Below, in pieces: positions 50,982 to 59,829 of a stretch of 64,000 bases of DNA (within the stretch, counting starts at the first letter, position 1; each line of letters opens with the position of its first letter). The translations under genes and the position numbers were made by a program. The stretch comes from Pseudorhodoplanes sinuspersici (GTDB lineage Bacteria; Pseudomonadota; Alphaproteobacteria; Rhizobiales; Xanthobacteraceae). The stretch is from the NCBI RefSeq assembly GCF_002119765.1, contig NZ_CP021112.1:1358501-1422500 (forward strand). Reading direction: 5' to 3'. Under the pieces are notes generated by a model. The model searched no databases. It was not told the DNA's origin and was given only the letters and a program-made list of their open reading frames with translations.

Positions 50982-51446
50982 TCAAATCGGCAGCACGTTC
51001 GTGTACTTCACCTGCTCCAGTGCGAAACTCGATTCAATCGAGGCAATGCCATCGAGCCGTGTCAGCTTCTGTTTGAGGAATTGCTCATAGGCAGCCAGAT
51101 CGGCGACCACGACCCGCAAAAGATAATCCCGCGGCCCGGTCATCAGGTAACATTCCAGCACTTCCGGCCAGCGCGCGATCGCCTTGCCGAACTTGTTGAG
51201 CGCATCCTCGCGCTGGCTTTCCAGCTTGATCGATATGAACACGCTGACCGGCAAACCGACCGATTGCTGGCTCAGCACCGCGACATAGCGCGAGATGATC
51301 CCCGCCTTCTCCATGATGCGGACGCGGCGCAGACACGGTGATGGCGACAGCCCCACCTTGTCGGCAAGATCGGCCAGGCTCATGCGCCCGTCCTGCTGCA
51401 GCAAAGCCAGGATCTTGCGGTCGATGTCGTCCAGCCGATGTTGCAT
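50982..51446 (-). CDS. Lrp/AsnC family regulator beside an AceE-like gene
   Basis: 154 aa. Helix-turn-helix: LDDIDRKILALLQQDGRMSL and LADKVGLSPSPCLRRVRIME. C-terminal ligand domain: LECYLMTGPRDYLLRVVVAD and GIASIESSFALEQVKYT. It is divergent from the large transketolase-like gene, and the AT-rich gap between them carries several TTGATC/GATTTT-like A/T tracts suited to Lrp binding. The arrangement recalls MdeR-MdeB of Pseudomonas methionine breakdown; this is inference. Confidence 0.93.
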   Translation of the reverse strand: MQHRLDDIDRKILALLQQDGRMSLADLADKVGLSPSPCLRRVRIMEKAGIISRYVAVLSQQSVGLPVSVFISIKLESQREDALNKFGKAIARWPEVLECYLMTGPRDYLLRVVVADLAAYEQFLKQKLTRLDGIASIESSFALEQVKYTNVLPI

Positions 51447-51580
51447 GATCCGACCAATATATCATCAAGAATGGGTTGAATATACCAATATTGATCGACT
51501 TATTGGTCGATTTTGAACACCCCTGCCAAAGGCGTCATGCGACAACTATGTCATCCCAACGACGCCTTGAGGATCGCGCC

Positions 51581-53971
51581 ATGCAGCCGTCCCGTCTGGA
51601 AATTCTGTCCGAACTGGAAAAGAAGGTTCTGTGGCTCGCAAGCTGGACGATCCACAACGCCAACCACATCCGTGACAATGTCGACGGCCTGAAGGTCGGC
51701 GGCCATCAGGCCTCGTCGGCCTCGCTCGCGACGATCATGACCGCGCTTTATTTCGACGCGCTGCGGCCGCAGGATCGGGTTGCGGTGAAGCCGCATGCGT
51801 CACCCATCTTTCACGCGATCCAGTATCTGCTCGGCCACCAGACGCGCGCGAAGCTGGAGAATTTCCGCGGCTACAAAGGCGCGCAAAGCTATCCCTCGCG
51901 GACCAAGGATACCGACGACGTCGATTTCTCCACCGGCTCGGTCGGCCTCGGCGTCGCGCAGACGCTCTTTTCCTCACTTGTGCAGGATTACGTGCACGCG
52001 CATGGCTGGGCGAAGGACAAGCCCGAAGGCCGGATGATCGCGCTGGTCGGCGACGCCGAGCTCGACGAAGGCAACATCTTTGAATCGCTCCTCGACGGCT
52101 GGAAGCAGGGCCTGCGCAATTGCTGGTGGATTATCGATTACAACCGGCAAAGCCTCGATGCTGTCGTGCGCGAAGGATTGTGGGAGCGCTACGAGCAGCT
52201 CTTTCGCAATTTCGGCTGGGATGTCGTCATCGTCAAATACGGCTCGCTGCAGCAGGCAGCGTTTCAAGAGCCGGGCGGCGAGAAGTTGCGCGCCTGGATC
52301 GATGCCTGCCCCAACCAGCTTTACTCGGCACTGGTGTTTCAGGGCGGGGCAGCCTGGCGCAAGCGTCTGCTCGACGACATCGGCGATCAGGGTGATGTCA
52401 CCGCACTGATCGAGCGGCGCAACGACGACGAATTGGCGCGGCTGATGAACAATCTCGGCGGTCACGACCTGCCGGCATTGACGCAAGCTTTCGCGAAAAT
52501 CGATCACGACCGCCCGGTCTGTTTCATCTGCTACACCGTGAAAGGCTTCGGCCTGCCGATGGCCGGGCATAAGGACAATCACGCCGGACTGATGACGCCG
52601 GCGCAAATGGAAACATTCCGCACGCAGAACAATGTGCGGCCGGACCATGAATGGGATCTGTTTGAGGGGCTGACCTTGCCCGAACAAACGCTGCGGGACT
52701 TTCTGAAAAAAGTGCCGTTCGCACAGCGCAAGCCGCAAGGTCCGGCGCCGCAGCTTGAAATTCCCGACACACTTCCCGTTTCGATTCAACCGACGATGTC
52801 GACACAGGGCGGGTTCGGCGCGCTGATGAACGAGATCGGCAAGGCGAAGGACGATTATACGTCGCGCATCGTCACGACGTCGCCGGATGTCACCGTCTCC
52901 ACCAATCTGGGCGGATGGGTGAACCGGCGCGGCCTGTTCGGACACGACACCGTGGCCGACACCTTCAAGAACGAACGCATCCCATCGACCTTCGCGTGGG
53001 AATTCTCGCCGAAGGGCCAGCATATCGAACTCGGCATAGCCGAGATGAACCTTTTCATCCTCTTGTCCGCGCTCGGACTGTCGCATGCGATCAATGGCGA
53101 GCGACTGCTCCCGATCGGCACGCTGTATGATCCATTCATCGCCCGCGGTCTCGATGCATTGAACTATGCCTGCTATCAGGACGCGCGTTTCATCGTGGTG
53201 GCGACGCCATCCGGTATCACGCTGGCGCCGGAAGGCGGCGCGCATCAATCGATCGCACAGCCCTTGATCGGCATGGCGCAGGATGGCCTCGCCTCGTTCG
53301 AGCCGGCCTTTGTCGACGAGCTGGCCGCCATCATGCGCTTTGCGCTGGACTATATTCAGAAGAACGGCGAAGGCGCCGCGTCGGAGAAAAACTGGCTGCG
53401 CGACGAAACCGGCGGCTCGGTTTACTTGCGTCTCTCCACGCGGCCGATCGAACAGCCGCAACGCACGATGACCGACGAGCTGCGTCAGTCCATCGTTGAT
53501 GGCGCCTATTGGCTGCGCAAGCCCGGACCCAATGCTGAAGTGATCGTCGCCTATACCGGCGCGATTGCGCCGGAAGCGATCGAAGCCGTCGGTCTGATGG
53601 CGGAAGATCGCCGCGATATCGGACTGCTCGCGGTCACGTCGGCGGATCGCCTCAATGCCGGCTGGACGGCGGCACAACGCGCGCGCGAACGTGGTCTTGT
53701 TCATGCGCGCTCGCATATCGAGCGGCTGCTGGACGATGTGCCGTCGCATGCCGGCATCGTCACCGTGCTCGACGGTCACCCGGCAACCTTGTCATGGCTT
53801 GGTGCCATCCATGGCCACCGCGTGCGCGGGCTCGGCGTCGAGCATTTCGGTCAGACCGGCTCGCTGCCGGATTTGTATCGCCACTACGGCATCGACGCGA
53901 ACGCGATCATCGCCGCGGCGCAGGCGCTGACGGCCGGCCGGCCAATCCGTTACCTCAAGGCGCTGCCGTAA
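51581..53971 (+). CDS. Transketolase/pyruvate dehydrogenase E1-like (AceE-type) protein
   Basis: 796 aa from ATG 51581, with GAGG nine bases upstream; earlier ATGs in frame lie in the control region. Thiamine-diphosphate site: LVGDAELDEGNIFESLLDGW followed by WWIIDYNRQSLD. AceE-like features include DGLKVGGHQASSASLATIMT, KGFGLPMAGHKDNHAGLMT and QHIELGIAEMNLFILLSALG (pyrimidine-domain Glu). It is shorter than E. coli AceE (887 aa). It probably acts on 2-oxobutyrate or a similar 2-oxo acid under control of the divergent Lrp. No E2/E3 genes are adjacent. Confidence 0.88.
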   Translation: MQPSRLEILSELEKKVLWLASWTIHNANHIRDNVDGLKVGGHQASSASLATIMTALYFDALRPQDRVAVKPHASPIFHAIQYLLGHQTRAKLENFRGYKGAQSYPSRTKDTDDVDFSTGSVGLGVAQTLFSSLVQDYVHAHGWAKDKPEGRMIALVGDAELDEGNIFESLLDGWKQGLRNCWWIIDYNRQSLDAVVREGLWERYEQLFRNFGWDVVIVKYGSLQQAAFQEPGGEKLRAWIDACPNQLYSALVFQGGAAWRKRLLDDIGDQGDVTALIERRNDDELARLMNNLGGHDLPALTQAFAKIDHDRPVCFICYTVKGFGLPMAGHKDNHAGLMTPAQMETFRTQNNVRPDHEWDLFEGLTLPEQTLRDFLKKVPFAQRKPQGPAPQLEIPDTLPVSIQPTMSTQGGFGALMNEIGKAKDDYTSRIVTTSPDVTVSTNLGGWVNRRGLFGHDTVADTFKNERIPSTFAWEFSPKGQHIELGIAEMNLFILLSALGLSHAINGERLLPIGTLYDPFIARGLDALNYACYQDARFIVVATPSGITLAPEGGAHQSIAQPLIGMAQDGLASFEPAFVDELAAIMRFALDYIQKNGEGAASEKNWLRDETGGSVYLRLSTRPIEQPQRTMTDELRQSIVDGAYWLRKPGPNAEVIVAYTGAIAPEAIEAVGLMAEDRRDIGLLAVTSADRLNAGWTAAQRARERGLVHARSHIERLLDDVPSHAGIVTVLDGHPATLSWLGAIHGHRVRGLGVEHFGQTGSLPDLYRHYGIDANAIIAAAQALTAGRPIRYLKALP

Positions 53972-54534
53972 TAAACGATCACGGCCTGGATCAACGCCAT
54001 TGCGAAAACGATGACGAAGGCAACGATGGCGATGGCGATCGAATACCGCAGCACCTGATGGCGTGGCGCGCCCATCAGGGGATGCACGCCGGTCCATAAT
54101 AGCCGCAGTGCATAAATCCCAAGCAATGTGAAGAAGCGCGAATTCGGAAACATCAGTACAATGCCGATGAGCCAGACCGGCGTGAATGAGTACGCCGCGA
54201 GCTTCAGTGCGTTGATGAAATGCCGTTGCGCACCGAAAAACGGCGCCATCAGGTCAATGGCGAGCGCGGTCAGGCAAACGATGGCAAAAGAGAACAGGTA
54301 GCTGAGCACAGCCTTGAACACGCCGAGCCAGATCGGGTCGTGAAAGGTGCCGATCGACACCGATGTGCCGATAAATGTCGAGCCGATGAAGCCGGCCATC
54401 GCCGGGATCGCCGCCAGGATCGCGACATAACCGAGCAGCACCCGCAACGCGCTGCCCTGCTCGGTCGCGATCAGCGGCCATTCGGCCCGCGGCTCCAGCA
54501 TGATGTTTTTGATGCGCGCGAGAAGCGGCGGCAT
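53950..54534 (-). CDS. Yip1 family membrane protein
   Basis: 194 aa with five predicted membrane helices (VLLGYVAILAAIPAMAGFIG, LSYLFSFAIVCLTALAIDLM, AAYSFTPVWLIGIVLMFPNS, FFTLLGIYALRLLWTGVHPL and IAIAIVAFVIVFAMALIQAV). The Yip1 start NIMLEPRAEWPLIATEQ and middle YSFTPVW are typical. The 3' end overlaps the convergent transketolase-like gene by 22 bp. Function unknown. Confidence 0.9.
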   Translation of the reverse strand: MPPLLARIKNIMLEPRAEWPLIATEQGSALRVLLGYVAILAAIPAMAGFIGSTFIGTSVSIGTFHDPIWLGVFKAVLSYLFSFAIVCLTALAIDLMAPFFGAQRHFINALKLAAYSFTPVWLIGIVLMFPNSRFFTLLGIYALRLLWTGVHPLMGAPRHQVLRYSIAIAIVAFVIVFAMALIQAVIVYYGSALR

Positions 54535-54609
54535 GCGTTAGCTCTTTCGAATCGCGGAGGATCGTCGCCGCAAGTTATCACGTGTGTATTTTGAATTAAG
54601 ACCCCTCAG

Positions 54610-54770
54610 CCGCTCGTTCCCGCGAAAGCGGGAATCCAGAATGTCAGACACGACTGGAGCTTTTCTGGGTCCCCGCGTTCGCGGGGACGAGCGGAGGGTA
54701 TTACCGATCGCCATCGACTGACTGTCGGATCGATCCCCGCGTTCGCGGGGACGAGCGGAGGGTATTACCG
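54610..54770. repeat. Palindromic repeat, family A, with a tandem 37-bp duplication
   Basis: A complete family-A unit (54610-54694) is followed by a second copy of its right arm. The 37-base segment beginning tccccgcgttcgcggggacg occurs at 54670-54706 and again at 54734-54770. The second copy ends inside the last codons of the GMC gene (stop at 54765), so the duplication includes the gene's terminal bases. Confidence 0.85.
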
Positions 54771-56393
54771 CGCATACTCGCGGATCATCATCGCACCCTT
54801 TTCGGCAATCATGATTGTCGGCGAATTGGTATTGCCGGAGGTGATGGTCGGCATCACCGACGCATCGATCACCCGCACATTCTCAAGGCCGATCAGCCGC
54901 AAGCGCTCATCCACCACGGCCATGGCGTCATCCGTGCGGCCCATTTTCGCCGTTCCGACCGGATGGAAAATGGTCGTGCCGATATCGCCGGCCGCCTTCG
55001 CCAGCGCTGCATCGTCATCATTGCGCACCTGCTCGCCCGGCAGATATTCCACCGGCTTGAATTTTTGCAGCGCCGGCTGCGCCACGATCCGGCGCGCGAC
55101 GCGAACGGAATCGACCGCAACCTGTTTGTCTTCCGGCGTCGACAGATAATTCGGCTGGATCGCCGGCTTGTCGGCCGGATCGGCGGATCGAAGCCGCACG
55201 AAACCGCGACTGGTCGGGCGCAGATTCGCCACGCTGGTGGTGAAAGCCGGAAAGTCGTGCAGCGGATCGCCGAACTTGTCGAGCGACAAGGGCTGCACAT
55301 GAAACTGGATATTGGGCCGCTCTTGATGCGGATCGGAACGCGTGAAGGCGCCGAGTTGCGACGGCGCCATGGTCAAGGGTCCGCGACGGCGCAGCGCATA
55401 ATCAATCCCCATCAGCGCGCGATTGAACAGCGACTTGTAAGTTTCGTTCAGCGTTTTCACGCCGGTGACTTTATGGATCAGCCGCAATTGCAGATGGTCT
55501 TGCAGGTTCTCGCCAACGCCCGCCTTGTCGAGAACAGGCGTGATGCCTTGCTCGGCAAGATGCGCAGCCGGCCCGACACCGGATAGCAACAGCACTTGCG
55601 GCGAGCCGATCGCACCGGCCGACAGGATCACCTCGCCGCGGCAGCGCGCGAATTTCGCCTCGCCATTCTGACGGAAACGAATGCCGGTCGCGCGTTTGCC
55701 GTCGAATTCTATCTTCTCAACGAGACATCCCGTCTCGACGCGCAGATTGCTACGGCCGAGCGCCGGCTTGAGAAAGCCTCGCGCCGACGACCAGCGCCGC
55801 CCCATCTTCTGGTTGACGTGGAAATAGCCGCAGCCCTCGTTGTCGCCGGTGTTGAAGTCGCTGCATTTCGGAATGCCAGCCTGCGCCGCGGCGTCCTGAA
55901 AGGCGTCGGTGATATCCCAGCGCAATCGCGGATATTCGACGCGCCATTCGCCGCCAACGCCGTGATGCTCGCCCGCACCGAGAAAGTGATCGACCTGCTT
56001 ACGAAACAGCGGCTTCACATCGTCCCAGCTCCAGCCGGTGAGTCCAAGCTGACGCCAATGATCATAATCGCCCGATTGACCGCGCATATAGATCATCGCG
56101 TTGATGGCGGACGATCCGCCCAGCACTTTGCCGCGCGGATAGGCGAGACTGCGGCCATTCAGGCCGGGCACGGGTTCGGTGCGAAACATCCAGTCCGAGC
56201 GCGGATTGCCGATGGCGAACAGATAGCCGACCGGAATATGAAACCAGATCCAGTTGTCGCGCCCGCCGGCTTCCAGCAGCAGAACCTTCTTTGCCGGGTC
56301 GGCCGACAGGCGATTGGCCAGCACACAGCCGGCCGAACCCGCGCCGACAACGATATAGTCGTATTCGCCCTCGATCGGCCCCGGCGCGTTCAT
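54765..56393 (-). CDS. GMC family oxidoreductase (choline dehydrogenase-like)
   Basis: FAD-dependent alcohol oxidoreductase of 542 aa from ATG 56393, with GAGGGGAG just upstream. FAD site: [20 protein letters not shown] near residue 11. GMC signature 1: [19 protein letters not shown]; signature 2: [17 protein letters not shown]. The C-terminal catalytic part has [15 protein letters not shown] (His) and [20 protein letters not shown] (Asn). Close to BetA-like dehydrogenases but no bet genes are nearby, so the substrate stays open. Confidence 0.93.
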   Translation of the reverse strand: MNAPGPIEGEYDYIVVGAGSAGCVLANRLSADPAKKVLLLEAGGRDNWIWFHIPVGYLFAIGNPRSDWMFRTEPVPGLNGRSLAYPRGKVLGGSSAINAMIYMRGQSGDYDHWRQLGLTGWSWDDVKPLFRKQVDHFLGAGEHHGVGGEWRVEYPRLRWDITDAFQDAAAQAGIPKCSDFNTGDNEGCGYFHVNQKMGRRWSSARGFLKPALGRSNLRVETGCLVEKIEFDGKRATGIRFRQNGEAKFARCRGEVILSAGAIGSPQVLLLSGVGPAAHLAEQGITPVLDKAGVGENLQDHLQLRLIHKVTGVKTLNETYKSLFNRALMGIDYALRRRGPLTMAPSQLGAFTRSDPHQERPNIQFHVQPLSLDKFGDPLHDFPAFTTSVANLRPTSRGFVRLRSADPADKPAIQPNYLSTPEDKQVAVDSVRVARRIVAQPALQKFKPVEYLPGEQVRNDDDAALAKAAGDIGTTIFHPVGTAKMGRTDDAMAVVDERLRLIGLENVRVIDASVMPTITSGNTNSPTIMIAEKGAMMIREYAR

Positions 56394-56608
56394 GGTTCTC
56401 CCCTCATCTCTTCTTGTTCTAGCGCGACGTGATCGCGATTTTATGTTCAATCTTAAAGGTCATCTTGGCAAATGCCGGAAGGTTGCTAAAGTCCGCTCGC
56501 GATCCGGGCAGCGCTGCGCGCGCATCCGGTTGAAACGGAACGGCGGTTCCTGACGTCATCGCATCCCATATTATGATGTGTCATCCCGGCGTGGCGAAGC
56601 CACCCGGC

Positions 56609-56652
56609 CCCCTCCCTACCCTCCCCCGCAAGCGGTGGAGGGTAGGGAGGGG
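56609..56652. repeat. Palindromic repeat, family C
   Basis: Perfect 16-bp stem cccctccctaccctcc with its complement (56637-56652), 12-base loop. It lies directly before modA and would form in its leader. Confidence 0.85.
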
Positions 56653-56670
56653 ATGTTTTGGAGAACCGCC

Positions 56671-57468
56671 ATGCTGAGACGTGCCTTCAACATCTGCCTT
56701 TTTACCGCGCTGCTGGCCGGCGTCATCGGGTTCGCTCCGCAACTCGCGACGGCACAGGACAAGACCCTCACGGTCTTCGCCGCCGCGTCGATGAAGAATG
56801 CGCTCGATGACGTGAACACCGCCTACACCAAGGCGACAGGCATCAGGGTGGTATCGAGCTATGCCGCAAGCTCGGCGCTGGCGCGGCAGATCGAACAGGG
56901 CGCACCGGCCGATGTGTTCGTCTCCGCCGATCTGAAATGGATGGATTATCTCGCCGAGAAAAAGGCGATCAAGGACGGCACGCGCGTCAACCTTCTCGGC
57001 AACAAGCTGGTGCTGATCGCGCCGAAGGATTCCAAGATCGGCAACGTCACCATTGGCCAGGGCTTCGATCTCGCCAAGCTCGCGGGCGACGGCCGCATCG
57101 CTACCGGCGATGTGAAGTCCGTGCCGGTCGGTCTTTATGCCAAGGCGGCGCTGGAAAAGCTCGGCGCATGGCAAGCGGCCGCGCCGAAATTCGCGATGGC
57201 CGACAACGTGCGCGCCGCCTTGCTGCTGGTCTCGCGCGGTGAAGCTGCCCTCGGCATCGTGTATGAAACCGATGGCAAGGTCGACCCCGGCGTGAAGATC
57301 ATCGGCACCTTCCCGGACAATTCGCACGAGCCGGTCATCTATCCCGTTGCCGCGGTCGCAACCGCGAAGCCGGATGTCGCGGGCTATCTCACCTTCCTGC
57401 GCACGAAAGCCGCGAAAGATATTTTCGAAAAATACGGATTTAGCTTTCTGATCCGTCCGGTGTCTTAA
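56671..57468 (+). CDS. modA: Molybdate ABC transporter substrate-binding protein
   Basis: 265 aa from ATG 56671, with GGAG eight bases upstream; an ATG at 56653 belongs to the repeat. Signal peptide FNICLFTALLAGVIGFAPQLATA. Molybdate-site landmarks: TVFAAASMKNALDDV, YAASSALARQIEQGAPADVF, and C-terminal VYETDGK and YPVAAVAT. Periplasmic binding protein for molybdate/tungstate. First gene of modABC, four bases before modB. Confidence 0.95.
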   Translation: MLRRAFNICLFTALLAGVIGFAPQLATAQDKTLTVFAAASMKNALDDVNTAYTKATGIRVVSSYAASSALARQIEQGAPADVFVSADLKWMDYLAEKKAIKDGTRVNLLGNKLVLIAPKDSKIGNVTIGQGFDLAKLAGDGRIATGDVKSVPVGLYAKAALEKLGAWQAAAPKFAMADNVRAALLLVSRGEAALGIVYETDGKVDPGVKIIGTFPDNSHEPVIYPVAAVATAKPDVAGYLTFLRTKAAKDIFEKYGFSFLIRPVS

Positions 57469-57472
57469 GAGC

Positions 57473-58168
57473 GTGCCGGACCTCACTCCTGAAGAATGGA
57501 CCGCGGTCCTTCTGTCATTACGGATCGCATTGGTTGCGACGCTGGTCGCGCTGCCATTCGGCATCGCGGCGGCGTGGCTGCTCGCACGCAAGCACTTTCC
57601 CGGCAAAGCCCTGCTGGACGGCTTGATCGTCCTGCCGCTAGTGCTGCCGCCGGTCGTCACCGGCTATCTGCTGTTGATCTCGTTTGGCCGCCGCGGGCCG
57701 ATCGGCAGTTTTCTGGACCAACATTTCGGCATCGTGTTCTCTTTCCGATGGACTGGAGCAGCACTCGCATGCGGGATCATGGCCTTTCCCTTGCTGGTGC
57801 GGCCGATCCGGTTGTCGTTCGAGGCCATCGACCGCCGTCTTGAAGATGCCGCATCGACGCTCGGCGCCAATGCCTTCTGGCGTTTTGTTACGGTTACGCT
57901 GCCGCTGGCGATGCCGGGCATCATCGCCGGCAGCATCCTGTGCTTCGCCAAGGCGCTGGGCGAATTCGGCGCCACCATCACTTTTGTGTCGAATATTCCG
58001 GGCGAAACGCAGACGATCTCAGCGGCGATCTATACCTACACGCAGATACCGGATGGCGACGCCGCCGCGCTGCGCCTGGTCGTGATCGCCATCGTCATTG
58101 CGATGGCCGCGTTGCTCGCCTCCGAAATCCTCGCCCGCCGCGCCACGCGCCGGCTGCATGGGGAATGA
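57473..58168 (+). CDS. modB: Molybdate ABC transporter permease
   Basis: 231 aa from GTG 57473. About five to six membrane helices (ALVATLVALPFGIAAAWLLA, LIVLPLVLPPVVTGYLLLIS). The EAA loop contacting ModC is EDAASTLGANAFWRFVTVTL near residue 124, followed by GEFGATITFVSNIPGETQT, typical of ModB. The stop overlaps the modC start (ATGA). Confidence 0.95.
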   Translation: MPDLTPEEWTAVLLSLRIALVATLVALPFGIAAAWLLARKHFPGKALLDGLIVLPLVLPPVVTGYLLLISFGRRGPIGSFLDQHFGIVFSFRWTGAALACGIMAFPLLVRPIRLSFEAIDRRLEDAASTLGANAFWRFVTVTLPLAMPGIIAGSILCFAKALGEFGATITFVSNIPGETQTISAAIYTYTQIPDGDAAALRLVVIAIVIAMAALLASEILARRATRRLHGE

Positions 58169-58857
58169 CGATGCTCGCCGTCGACATTCAAAAGCGCGTC
58201 GGCGATCTCGACATGGCCATCGCGTTCGAGAGCGAAGGTCTGGTGACCGGATTGTTCGGACCATCCGGCGCCGGCAAATCGACATTGGTGAACATGATCG
58301 CCGGCCTTGTCGCGCCGGACCGCGGGCGCATCGCGCTCGACGGCACCGTGCTGTTCGACGTGCAAAGCGGCATCAACCTGCCGGCGTACCAGCGGCATAT
58401 CGGTTACGTTTTTCAGGAGGGCCGGCTGTTTCCGCATATGACAGTGCGGAAAAACCTCGATTACGGACGCTGGATGGCCGGCATTGCGCCCGATCAGGAC
58501 GGGATGAAGCGCATCGTCGCCATGCTCGATATCGAGCCCTTGCTGCAGAGGCGACCCGGCAAACTCTCAGGCGGCGAACGCCAGCGTGTCGCCATCGGCA
58601 GGGCCTTGATGATGAAGCCGCGTTTGCTTTTGCTCGACGAGCCGCTCGCCTCGCTCGATCCGGCGCGCAAGGCCGAGATCATGCCCTATCTGATTCGATT
58701 GCGTGACGAGGCCCGCATTCCGATGGTCTATGTTAGCCACTATGCCCGCGAACTGAAACGCATCGCCAATGTGATCGTGCGCATCGAGGCGGGGCGTGTC
58801 ACCGCCTTTGGCGGCCCTGACATCCTGACGCGCAGCGACGAGGAAGCGTTCGCGTAA
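58165..58857 (+). CDS. modC: Molybdate ABC transporter ATP-binding protein, short form
   Basis: 230 aa from ATG 58165, overlapping modB by four bases. Walker A GPSGAGKSTLVNMIAG near residue 32, signature LSGGERQRVAIGRAL, Walker B LLLLDEPLASLD, switch His in VYVSHYARE. The protein stops about 120 residues short of the usual ModC (about 350 aa): the C-terminal TOBE/Mop molybdate-binding domain is absent. Sequence after the stop continues directly into the next gene's leader, with no remnant seen. Confidence 0.94.
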   Translation: MTMLAVDIQKRVGDLDMAIAFESEGLVTGLFGPSGAGKSTLVNMIAGLVAPDRGRIALDGTVLFDVQSGINLPAYQRHIGYVFQEGRLFPHMTVRKNLDYGRWMAGIAPDQDGMKRIVAMLDIEPLLQRRPGKLSGGERQRVAIGRALMMKPRLLLLDEPLASLDPARKAEIMPYLIRLRDEARIPMVYVSHYARELKRIANVIVRIEAGRVTAFGGPDILTRSDEEAFA

Positions 58858-58884
58858 CACATGGCTTTCCCGTAACATCACCGC

Positions 58885-59673
58885 ATGTTCCCGCCACGGC
58901 GCATCGTCTGCCTGACCGAAGAGACCGTGGAGACGCTGTATCTCCTCGGCGAGGATCATCGCATTGTCGGCGTCTCGGGCTATGCGGTGCGCCCGCCACA
59001 GGTGCGGAAAGAAAAGCCGCGCGTCTCCGCCTTCATCAGCGCCGATGTGCCGAAGATCCTGGCGCTCGAACCCGATCTCGTTCTGACCTTTTCCGATCTG
59101 CAAGCCGATATCGTCGCCGCGCTGATCCGTGCCGGCATCGCCGTGCATGCTTTCAACCAGCGCGACATCGCCGGCATCTTCGCGATGATCCGTACGCTCG
59201 GCGCACTGGTCGATACACGCGACAAGGCCGATGCGCTCGCGACCGCGTTAGAGGCAAAGCTTGACGATACGCGCGCGGCATCAGCGCTGCACGAACACAA
59301 GCCGCGCATCTACTTCGAGGAATGGGACGAGCCGATGATATCCGGCATCCGCTGGGTCTCCGAATTGATCGCGATTGCCGGCGGCATCGATGTGTTTCCC
59401 GAACTCTCGATGAAGAAATCTGCGACCGAGCGCATCATCTCAGCCGAAGCGGTAATCGCCGCCGCGCCCGACATCATCATCGGCTCATGGTGCGGCAAGA
59501 AATTTGTGCCGTCGAAGGTCGCCGCACGTCCTGGCTTCGATACCATTCCCGCGGTGAAGAACAATTGGCTGCGCGAAATCAAATCGACGCTGATCCTGCA
59601 GCCCGGCCCGGCCGCACTGACCGACGGCCTCGACGCCATCGTTGCGATCATCGAGGAATGGCGGGCGTTTTAA
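58885..59673 (+). CDS. Cobalamin-binding-type periplasmic-binding-fold protein without signal peptide
   Basis: 262 aa, BtuF/FhuD-like class III binding fold: RIVCLTEETVETLYLLGEDH, IVGVSGYAVRPP, KILALEPDLVLTFSDLQADI, and C-terminal ILQPGPAALTDGLDAIVAII. The start MFPPRRIVCL shows no signal peptide, so it may be cytoplasmic or mis-started; upstream sequence in frame has no obvious leader. It contains FEEWDEPMISGIRWVSEL, typical of the cobalamin-binding subgroup. It lies just after modC, 28 bases away, and near a B12-type transporter. Confidence 0.8.
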   Translation: MFPPRRIVCLTEETVETLYLLGEDHRIVGVSGYAVRPPQVRKEKPRVSAFISADVPKILALEPDLVLTFSDLQADIVAALIRAGIAVHAFNQRDIAGIFAMIRTLGALVDTRDKADALATALEAKLDDTRAASALHEHKPRIYFEEWDEPMISGIRWVSELIAIAGGIDVFPELSMKKSATERIISAEAVIAAAPDIIIGSWCGKKFVPSKVAARPGFDTIPAVKNNWLREIKSTLILQPGPAALTDGLDAIVAIIEEWRAF

Positions 59674-59684
59674 TCCACCAGCTT

Positions 59685-59791
59685 GTCATTCCGGGACGCG
59701 CGAAGCGCGGGCCCGGAATCCAGAGCGGAGGGCTCGGTGTTTGTGGCTCTGGATTCCGGGCTCGCGCCTTTCAGGCGCGCCCCGGAATGAC
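59685..59791. repeat. Palindromic repeat, family B
   Basis: 107 bp beginning gtcattccgggac and ending gccccggaatgac, with central cccggaatccag / ctggattccggg. It is the intergenic counterpart of the element inside hrpB. Confidence 0.9.
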
Positions 59792-59829
59792 AGCGATATA
59801 TGAGAGAGCCTGCACATTGCGCGAGAAGG

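Noticed and set aside
53950-53971. 22-bp overlap of the transketolase-like and Yip1 genes as a frameshift or misassembly
   Set aside because: Both C-termini look natural and convergent overlaps of this size are common.
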